From: Saccoglossus kowalevskii
Taxonomy: Eukaryota; Hemichordata; Enteropneusta; Harrimaniidae
DNA: 12,512 nucleotides
Direction: 5' to 3'
Assembly: GCF_000003605.2 (NCBI RefSeq)
Contig: NW_003126390.1
Span: 133,217 to 145,728, forward strand
Part shown: piece by piece, positions 7,901 through 12,512 of the stretch
Layout of the letters: the number at the start of each line of letters is the position of its first letter
Position numbering within the stretch: position 1 is the stretch's first letter
Translations under genes and position numbers: made by a program
Notes under the pieces: generated by a model
Told to the model about the DNA's origin: nothing
Databases searched by the model: none
What the model saw: the letters and a program-made list of their open reading frames with translations, nothing else

Positions 7901-10892
7901 ATGTTAACTAGGTTCACTCAAATCAATATCACTGTCATCCCCAGGTAATATTACCATCCATGCAAAATCTGTATTGAATTATTAATGGATTTGAGAGAGA
8001 TTGTAACAGGGAAAATCATGTCAAAAGACCCACTCAGGATATTCAGATTAGGAAAAACATTGCAGAGCTCTTGTATCACATAATTCAGCATAAACATGAA
8101 AAGTTTCTGCTGCCTAATTTTTGATAAAATATTGAAGATGCACAGGTGGACAGACACTGAATAAATTAAAGCAGAGGAGTCGTCACCTGCGCATGCGTCA
8201 GATGGCCATGAGCCCTTGCGTTTTTAGCAGTGTTGTAATCGTCGCTTGGGACTCCATTCCCACGCGTGCGCAAGTGACGACTCCCCCTTTAATAGTCCTC
8301 TTTTCAAACTACATCTGAATAAGGACTAAAATTGTTGGTTCACATGCAATGCAAATACATGCTATATGACCCTTTAAGAAAGATTTGGTTGTAGAAATCA
8401 ACAGTCATTAAGTGTTGATAACACAATATCAGTATTACTAACCCTCCGCTACACTGTGTATGTGGTCGCTCTGTTACAAAATTTTTTCGATGTCCACTAG
8501 CAGTGAAAGGTATTTGCTGTTGTACGGGTTTGCTTGGTTGTTCAACATGTGAAATATCACCCGACATATTAGTTCTCTGCAAAGATAAACGTATTACAAT
8601 ACTTCTTTAGTAGATGCCATCACTCTATGGTATACTGCACTTTACTGATGAAATAAAAATAATTCTTACTAAAATGTTAGTGTTATTTTTCGCTGAAATC
8701 ATGTTCATTTCAGACCACAACATTTTTAAACAATTATTTGAGTCATATTCTAAATAAAATAAAACAAGTCATTAATGGCATAGTCCCCGTTGCAATCTGG
8801 AAAAAATGTTATTCATACCTAAGATAATGAGTAATATGGCCAAAAAACAAAATGGGCACCAGTCAAGTTGGCCTTGATTTTGAATTTTTTTTTTAAACTG
8901 GAGATTCATAAATTTTTAAAAGGTAAACTGAATTTCGAAGAAGTATTTAACACCTTTCACGACTGATAGTCACAATAGACACTGATTATTCAGAAGAGTA
9001 AAATGATGTTCAATGACCAGGTTTCATGACTTTTAATTGGTTTAATTTGGGACATTTCAAAAGAAGAGGGAACTTAGTCGAACGTGATCCCAAAAACAAA
9101 AATCCCCCAAAAGTGGGAGATGGGTGCTTAGTCGAGCATGGGCACCAAGTCAGATGAGTATGGTACTCTTTATTATGTCTCGATATTCGTAACAAGTGGT
9201 TCTTCGACACAAAAGTTGTCTGTGTCTACATTCGCCTATGGTCCAAAACACAAACAGAGAAAAAAATAGCACATTTTTGTATCTGAGGTAGTGAAATTGA
9301 ATGAATTTCAAAATATTTATTTTTATTTTTATCCATGTTGTTAAAACGAAAACAAAAAAGGAAATACTTACGGCTAAATCTACAACAAAGAGTGACACAT
9401 TACTCTGGCTATAACTAGCTCCAATTAATTGATTAGAAGAAGTCGTCATATCTGCAACTTTACCCCATCCCATTGAGTATGAATCAAAACATTTGACTGG
9501 TTCCCAGCTATATACATGTAGTGAGTCCTGGCCTCCACTAAATAAAACATTACCATCTTGATGAAATAGTATACACCTGTAATACAAACATTCCTGTCAT
9601 TGTAACTATTTTAAACATACAACAGTAAAAGACTGAAATCTTCTCCCATCTAGTAATAGTATAGTAGAATTATATAGCAGGGATGGAAATAGAATTTTTT
9701 CCCTGCATGCATAGTGTGCATGTTGAATTTGAAATTTACCTGCACTAAGTTGTTGTTTAAGTTTAAATAAAATTTATGGGTTCTCGATTGATACGATCAT
9801 GAAAGAATATGATTTTTTTTCAGTTTTTCCACAATGTTGGTTGAATGTAATTTAGGCTTAGTGATTGTAATGAGAAAATGTTGTGTTAATTTCTACATGC
9901 ACAGCGTGCACATTATATTTTGAGTGTACTTGCACTAGCTAATAATCTATGTGCATAGTGCAGTGTGCACCAGGGTATTTCGACCCCTGTATAGTATAGT
10001 TATTATTTTACTATAATGTGATATGTATATGAAGAATGCATCATGGTGAATAATCAGGAAGATAAATAAAATTAATCTTCAAATTCAAAATGTACCACTT
10101 AGTTGCAGTTAACAATTAGGTTTATAGGACTGTGGGCTAATGCGACAATCAACACAAAAGTTTGCACATACGCTTGTTTTTCACTGGCATTTTGGGTTGC
10201 TATCTGACCAGTGTATTTCTCAACATCTATGTAATCCCTTACCGACAGAAGGTATATCTTGTGGTATTATTGCACTAACCTCACATTATGCTGACATACA
10301 CCAGCTAGTAAATTAGCTGAACATAAACATGGCAAGGTAAATACTATGTTTAATCAAAGTAAACATGTACTGTGTGCGTGACTCAAATTGATACTTGCGC
10401 CATAGCATGTCTTCGCTCCAGCCACTGGGCTTCCCCAAAAAGGAAGCTTAATAACCAAGCTTATGTACAGAAACTGTGTAAATCTTCCACGCCAATTCAT
10501 GTCACACAACATACCAGCTAAATGTCTAAACAGTACTTACCTGATTGGACTAGCTTCTTTATCTGTTGTACCAACAAGGTTAAAGTTTTCTAAATCCCAA
10601 AATTTCACAGTTCTGAAAGGAAAAAAAAAGTGATGGTTAGAAAGTACTAATGCAGAAAACAAATAATGAGATATATTGGTAATAATGAGTGAACCGATGA
10701 GAGTTTAACCATTTTTAATAGTGATTTCCTAAATAAAAAGTCATCTTACATACAAATTAAAAATAAGTGAATATACCTGTCTGCACTTCCTGTTGCCAGA
10801 AGAAACTCATTAGGATGGAATTCAATATTATTTACAGGTCCAGTATGGTGTTTGAATTCATTTATTAGCTTCCCGGCAGCTAAATCCCATAG
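1847..10892 (-). CDS. KATNB1: Katanin p80 WD40-containing subunit B1 (partial; 10 exons, both ends outside window)
   Basis: This is the regulatory p80 subunit of katanin, which partners the p60 AAA ATPase in severing microtubules at centrosomes, spindle poles and cilia (family knowledge). The joined exons on the minus strand, 10892-10777, 10612-10541, 9576-9372, 8576-8443, 7302-7169, 6927-6617, 3631-3443, 3267-3191, 2652-2578 and 1963-1847, give 1430 nt in one open frame with matching phases and GT-AG introns. Order of parts: WD40 blades (residues ~1-131 of the fragment), a Pro/Gln-rich linker (~132-340), and the con80 domain (~341-476). Diagnostic strings are [64 protein letters not shown] and GVDISREE. 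By comparison with vertebrate p80 (~655 residues), the N-terminal blades and the short terminal exon after ISREE are missing; I find neither in the window. Introns hold many mobile elements, but no exon is visibly broken. Confidence 0.96.
2249..2320 (+). repeat. Degenerate tRNA-like SINE head
   Basis: An A-box-like TAGCGAATTGG begins at 2258 and a B-box-like TTCGAATC at 2302, 44 bases apart, which is the spacing within a tRNA. GTTAGC...GCTAAC forms a 6-bp stem around the A box. The acceptor and T stems do not pair, so it is not a working tRNA. Downstream to ~2420 are a GC-richer body and an (AATTC)n-type tail at ~2397-2416, as expected of a SINE. It lies in the KATNB1 intron 1964-2577. Confidence 0.4.
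2578..2652 (-). CDS. KATNB1: KATNB1 exon i: con80 SLWKLDL helix
   Basis: A 75-nt exon after CTTCACAG reading [20 protein letters not shown] then SKYE, followed by GTAAGT. The vertebrate equivalent is [24 protein letters not shown]. Phases are 1 nt in and 2 nt out, and they fit both neighbours. Confidence 0.96.
2653..3190. other. KATNB1 intron with no recognised content
   Basis: AT-rich intron between con80 exons. The short plus-strand reading frame at 2918-3118 has no recognisable motif or composition typical of protein and is treated as chance. Confidence 0.6.
3191..3267 (-). CDS. KATNB1: KATNB1 exon h: con80 helix
   Basis: A 77-nt exon after CATTTTTCAG reading [20 protein letters not shown] and VMCLK, followed by GTAAGT. 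It corresponds to the SVDSAVAINDLSVVVDLLN helix of vertebrate con80. It ends two bases into a Thr codon (AC+G) completed by the next exon. The exon was found by frame and splice logic, because it is too short to stand out as an ORF. Confidence 0.95.
3443..3631 (-). CDS. KATNB1: KATNB1 exon g: start of con80 domain
   Basis: A 189-nt (63-codon, phase 0) exon bounded by ATTTTTAG and GTAAGT. After a variable [12 protein letters not shown] start it reads [36 protein letters not shown]. This is the opening helices of con80, the domain that holds the p60 ATPase and contacts spindle-pole partners. [17 protein letters not shown] is almost invariant in the family. Confidence 0.97.
3772..3970 (+). repeat. 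Left arm of the foldback element
   Basis: The first 24 bp match the right end exactly in reverse complement. The rest is a run of related short units (GGCTTCAG, GCATCAGCTTCG, CATTGTGG, GGCGACAATGTGGCATCAGC) that matches the right arm only loosely. The units match in kind rather than base for base, so the arms may have diverged or rearranged by slippage. The right end of the arm is approximate. Confidence 0.7.
4462..4650 (-). other. Short gene-like reading frame inside the foldback core, divergent to the one at 4980
   Basis: 62 codons beginning [20 protein letters not shown], with charged and aromatic residues spread as in a globular protein up to ~FSDIYEH. After that it becomes AT-rich and less protein-like, as if an exon ended. 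I do not recognise it. It starts 329 bp from the opposite-strand frame at 4980. This may be decayed or captured sequence. Confidence 0.2.
4980..5084 (+). other. Short gene-like reading frame inside the foldback core
   Basis: ATG in a good context (AAAAATGG) opens 34 codons beginning [20 protein letters not shown] with even amino-acid composition. A possible donor, CAG/GTGACT, lies near its 3' end (GT at ~5066). It could be a captured first exon or chance. I recognise no family, and it is too short to call a gene. Confidence 0.2.
6046..6243 (-). repeat. Right arm of the foldback element
   Basis: Read on the minus strand from 6243 it has the same 24-bp terminus, then repeated GGCATCATTGTCGCC, GGCTTCATTGTCGCCTCAGC and GGCATCAGCTTC units. 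Translation gives runs such as [16 protein letters not shown], a by-product of 12-bp-related subrepeats and not a protein domain. The inner limit is approximate. Confidence 0.7.
6250..6616. other. KATNB1 intron sequence right of the foldback element
   Basis: Unique-looking AT-rich intron sequence between the element and exon f. No gene or clear repeat seen. Confidence 0.5.
6617..6927 (-). CDS. KATNB1: KATNB1 exon f: Pro/Gln-rich linker with internal duplications
   Basis: A 311-nt exon after TTTTTTTACAG, ending at FLP/GTGAGT. It starts [12 protein letters not shown], matching the RRSEPFPAPP region of vertebrate p80, and ends [14 protein letters not shown], matching RNEPIGLKASDFLP. Between them is low-complexity sequence with two tandem duplications: RPVTQSVS twice (24-nt units, 6791-6838) and APVHQPPPA twice (27-nt units, 6696-6749). 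The linker is likely disordered. Confidence 0.95.
6696..6749 (-). repeat. 27-bp perfect tandem duplication within KATNB1 coding sequence
   Basis: The 27-base unit starting GCTGCAGGTGGCGG at 6696 repeats exactly at 6723 and begins a third time. It encodes APVHQPPPA twice in the linker. It is in frame, so it lengthens the protein without disrupting it. Confidence 0.95.
7169..7302 (-). CDS. KATNB1: KATNB1 exon e: acidic linker with conserved FQP motif
   Basis: A 134-nt exon reading [22 protein letters not shown] and then [17 protein letters not shown]. It corresponds to the acidic region and the conserved IQNAEDYNEIFQPK segment of vertebrate p80. The acceptor TTGATAG has a weak pyrimidine tract; the donor is TTAG/GTAGTT. 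Lengths and phases (1 nt in, 1 nt out) fit both neighbours. A longer plus-strand reading frame over this exon (7082-7345) is a shadow. Confidence 0.9.
7498..7765 (+). repeat. Imperfect direct repeat in a KATNB1 intron
   Basis: A segment of ~80 bp starting TTCTGTTAGTATAGTTCATA at 7498 recurs at 7683 as TTCTGTTATTTTTACTCATA. Both are followed by AA(A/G)TT(T/C)(G/A)C(T/C)GAT(A/G)TCAT and later by GCAAAAA. The offset is 185 bp. The copies are clearly diverged. The intron 7303-8442 shows no other gene-like content. Confidence 0.6.
8165..8293. mobile_element. 129-bp inverted-repeat element (MITE-like)
   Basis: The left end, ATTAAAG then GGAGTCGTCACCTGCGCATGCG (8176-8197), mirrors the right end, whose reverse complement reads ATTAAAG, GGGGGAGTCGTCACTTGCG, CACGCG. 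The stem of ~30 bp has a few mismatches and a one-base length difference. It is GC-rich compared with the surrounding intron. No clear target duplication was found. It has no coding capacity. Confidence 0.7.
8443..8576 (-). CDS. KATNB1: KATNB1 exon d: start of linker
   Basis: A 134-nt exon beginning after TTTGCAG with RTNMSGDIS and ending ERPHTQCSG plus two bases. The ERP-TxCS string corresponds to YERPSTTCS of vertebrate p80; the rest is poorly conserved linker. The donor GGAGG/GTTAGT is weaker than its neighbours but keeps the frame into the next exon (GG+T, Gly). Confidence 0.88.
8845..8885 (+). repeat. Dispersed fragment of the 1-1313 repeat family
   Basis: AAACAAAATGGGCACCAGTC and the following GGCC...TTTTGAAT match the block at 652-684 (AAACAAAATGGTCGCCAGTC, GGCCATTTTGAAT) with a small insertion. 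It lies in the KATNB1 intron 8577-9371, whose remaining sequence holds no recognised gene. Confidence 0.55.
9372..9576 (-). CDS. KATNB1: KATNB1 exon c: last WD40 blades
   Basis: A 205-nt exon preceded by TATTACAG and followed by GTAAGT. It reads [21 protein letters not shown]..., then the p80-specific [32 protein letters not shown] and FVVDLA. These stretches are highly diagnostic of katanin p80 and mark the end of the propeller. It exits in phase 0. Confidence 0.97.
9678..9989. mobile_element. 312-bp inverted-repeat element with 5-bp TATAG target duplication
   Basis: The left end is CAGGGATGGAAATA and the reverse complement of the right end is CAGGGGTCGAAATA, flanked directly by TATAG at 9673-9677 and 9990-9994. 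The CAGGG start is hAT-like, but the apparent duplication is 5 bp rather than 8, so the superfamily is left open. Internally, TGCATAGTGTGCATGT, TGCACAGCGTGCACAT and TGCATAGTGCAGTGTGCAC form three related palindromic blocks, two followed by (A/T)CTTGCACTA or ACCTGCACTA. It is non-coding and lies in the intron 9577-10540. The rest of that intron, ~9995-10540, holds no recognised gene. Confidence 0.75.
10541..10612 (-). CDS. KATNB1: KATNB1 exon b: end of WD40 blade
   Basis: A 72-nt exon that completes the split Arg and reads [23 protein letters not shown]. It closes one blade with a canonical F-WD motif and starts the next strand. Acceptor TTTCAG/AA and donor TCAG/GTAAGT are both strong. The exon leaves phase 2, matching the AG+G Arg codon at the start of the next exon. 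It is too short for a simple long-ORF scan and is supported by the phase match on both sides. Confidence 0.94.
10777..10892 (-). CDS. KATNB1: KATNB1 exon a: WD40 blade
   Basis: The acceptor reads CCATCTAAG before the exon and the donor reads ACAG/GTATAT after it. The 116-nt exon opens in phase 0 with LWDLAAGK, the WD end of one blade. It continues through [21 protein letters not shown], the GH/HPN core of the next blade, and ends two bases into an Arg codon. The upstream exon should end in ...VK and lies beyond the right edge. An in-frame Met upstream of the acceptor is intronic and not a start. Confidence 0.95.
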
Positions 10893-10997
10893 CTTAGATG
10901 GATGGGGAAAAGGAAACAAAGTTTTAATAAACACAATTATTCCATCAGTTCTATCACATTTTAATCTTCTATCTCAGTCAATTATTGAAATAACAAA

Positions 10998-11134
10998 ACA
11001 AGCAGCCTCTCAACTGAGATAGCTCCGCTGTTAGCAATGCAGATTTCAATTAAAGAATTGAAAAGTTAACACAGACAACACCGGACAATCATTCATTATG
11101 ATAAGCTCTGCCCGACAAAGTCGACAGCAGGGTT
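10998..11134 (+). mobile_element. Compact copy of a hairpin-ended repeat element
   Basis: It starts ACAAGCAGC...GAGATAGCTCCGCTGTTAGC and ends GATAAGCTCTGCCCGACAAA, GTCGACAGCAGGGTT. Both ends are homologous to those of the larger copy at 11170-11892, but the middle lacks the ~158-bp tandem units. The terminal hairpin (11104-11134) is preserved with one mismatch and two G-T wobble pairs. Confidence 0.75.
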
Positions 11135-11169
11135 AAAAATACGTGGTCAAAAATAGTTAAATAGATGGA

Positions 11170-11892
11170 ACAAGCAGCTTGTCGGCTGAGATAGCTCCGC
11201 TGTTAGCAATGCACATGGCAATTAAAGAACAGAAGATATCATTAGAAAATGAACAAATCTGAGAGAGGTCCACATGTAGTACCTATATGTATAATATATC
11301 AAAGCAATTGGACTTGCGGTTTTCAACAAGAAGTCGAAAATATCACTTTTTACCAAAAATTACAAAAATATTCATCAAAATTAGAGAATTAAAGATATCA
11401 TCATGAAATGAACAAATCTGAGAAAGGTCCACATGTAGTACCTATATATGTAATATCAAAGCAATTGGACTTGCGGTTTTCAACAAGAAGTCGAAAATAT
11501 CACTTTTTACCAAAAATTACAAAAATATTCACCAAAATTAGAGAATTAAAGATATCTATAATTACAAAATAAACAAATATGAGAGAGGTCCACATGTAGT
11601 ACCTATATATGTAATATCAAAGCAATTGGACTTGCGGTTTTCAACAAGAAGTCGAAAATATCACTTTTTACTAAAAATGACAAAAATATTCACCAAAATT
11701 AGAGAATTGAAGATATCATCATGAAATGAACAAATCTGAGACAGGTCTACCCAAGGTACATATACACCAAGTATCAAAGCATTCAGGCTTGTAGTTTTCA
11801 AGAAGAAGTCGAAAAAGTAAAACATTGACACGGACGACGACGAACAATCACTCATATGATAAGCTCCGCTCGACAAAGTCGACAGCGGAGCT
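11170..11892 (+). mobile_element. Expanded copy of the same element with central tandem repeats
   Basis: The ends AGCTCCGCTGT (11193-11203) and ACAGCGGAGCT (11882-11892) are an 11-bp inverted pair. The core holds about four units of ~158 bp: GACTTGCGGTTTTCAACAAG at 11311, 11468 and 11629, and a diverged GGCTTGTAGTTTTCAAGAAG at 11786. The element closes with a hairpin at 11862-11892 and an A run follows at 11894. No protein is encoded. Central-tandem, non-autonomous elements of this layout are known in marine invertebrates, but I do not assign a named family. Confidence 0.8.
11862..11892 (+). repeat. Perfect terminal hairpin of the expanded element
   Basis: AGCTCCGCT and AGCGGAGCT (9 bp) enclose CGAC-AAA-GTCG (4 bp) with only two unpaired bases (AC) between the stems. 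It matches the position of the decayed hairpin at 11104-11134. Confidence 0.9.
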
Positions 11893-11969
11893 AAAAAAAA
11901 TCAAAGAAAGCTTAGAAAGAACTCCCATGTGCTGAGAGTATTGGAGACACATTAAATATAATTCGAAAT

Positions 11970-12512
11970 TACTTAGCTGAAAACTAATTATGCAAATCAG
12001 AAAATTAATATGAACATATTTGAGTGTAAAACTAATGAGGTCTGCGCAATGTAACAGAAAATCTATGTTTCCAAGTTTAATTGAAATGTGATTAGAACCA
12101 AAAATTATGAATTATTATGCTTATTAGGGAATTAATATGAACAGATTTTTACCCCAAACTAATTAGGTTTGTACATTGTCCTAGAGCATCTTTGTACTAA
12201 GTTTCATTGAAATGGAATAATTAGTACTTTAGATATCAGTGTGAAAGCTTAAAATTGGTTAATTATGCAAATTAGGTAATTAATATGTACAGGTTTTAAC
12301 CCACAATTATCCAGGTCTGTCTATTGTCCTACAGCATCCATGTACATTCATTGATATGTGATGTTTAGTACCCGAGATATCAGTGTGAAAGTTGGTTAAT
12401 TATGCAAATTAGGTGATTAATATGCACAAATATTTACCAGAAACTCATTGGGTCTGCATAATTCTAGATTCATTGAAATGTGATGATTAGTACTTTAGAT
12501 ATCAGTAGAAAA
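11970..12512 (+). repeat. Diverged tandem array of ~127-148-bp units running off the right edge
   Basis: ATTAATATG recurs at 12004, 12131, 12279 and 12416. Each is preceded by a TAATTATGCAAATTAGG-like block and followed by a GGTCTG(C/T)-type block and GAAATGTGATxATTAGTACTTTAGATATCAGT-like sequence. Spacings are 127, 148 and 137 bp. It lies in the intron upstream of exon a; no exon is seen between 10893 and the window edge. Confidence 0.75.

Noticed and set aside
8340-8582. Methionine-started protein covering KATNB1 exon d
   Set aside because: The apparent Met lies upstream of a good TTTGCAG acceptor, and the frame also reads past the donor into intron. Only 8443-8576 is coding.
9010-9210. 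Minus-strand reading frame left of KATNB1 exon c
   Set aside because: It lies within the intron, has no recognisable motif and is not needed to keep the KATNB1 frame.
10429-10447. Hairpin GCTTCC/GGAAGC in the intron 9577-10540
   Set aside because: A 6-bp stem is expected by chance at this scale and has no associated element.
1777-10892. A different WD40 protein such as POC1 or a generic propeller
   Set aside because: Linker and con80 strings ([37 protein letters not shown]) are specific to katanin p80.
10893-12512. Further upstream WD40 exons
   Set aside because: I found no GH...WD-type coding sequence with splice sites on the minus strand. The stretch is nearly all repeats.

Overview
The window is animal nuclear DNA. 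It is AT-rich and has long introns, GT-AG splice sites and many decayed mobile elements. No bacterial gene structure, RNA gene cluster or CRISPR array is visible. One gene can be read with confidence: katanin p80 (KATNB1), the WD40-containing regulatory subunit of the microtubule-severing enzyme katanin. It lies on the minus strand and is cut by both window edges. The mix of repeats (tandem-cored elements, a degenerate tRNA-like SINE, small inverted-repeat elements) and the divergence of the protein from vertebrate p80 suggest a marine invertebrate. I cannot name the phylum from sequence alone.

Ten consecutive KATNB1 exons span 10892 down to 1847. Their lengths and splice phases agree at every junction, giving one uninterrupted frame of 1430 nt (about 476 residues). 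The right-hand exons (10777-10892, 10541-10612, 9372-9576) encode the last part of the WD40 propeller. The middle exons (8443-8576, 7169-7302, 6617-6927) encode the low-complexity linker. The left-hand exons (3443-3631, 3191-3267, 2578-2652, 1847-1963) encode most of the con80 domain, which binds the p60 ATPase. The 5' exons lie beyond the right edge and the terminal exon beyond the left edge.

The non-coding space is mostly mobile DNA. From left to right: 1-1313 is an array with ~300-bp and 151-bp units and a Helitron-like 3' end. A tRNA-like SINE head is at ~2249-2320. A 2472-bp foldback element with 24-bp perfect termini and TA target duplication fills most of the intron at 3632-6616. A 129-bp and a 312-bp inverted-repeat element sit at 8165-8293 and 9678-9989. 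Two copies of one element family, one compact and one expanded by ~158-bp tandem units, lie at 10998-11134 and 11170-11892. Another ~127-148-bp tandem array runs off the right edge from ~11970.

The best candidates for something undescribed are the foldback element, with gene-like divergent reading frames inside it, and the compact/expanded pair with its conserved terminal hairpin. The protein-coding part is a conventional conserved gene.
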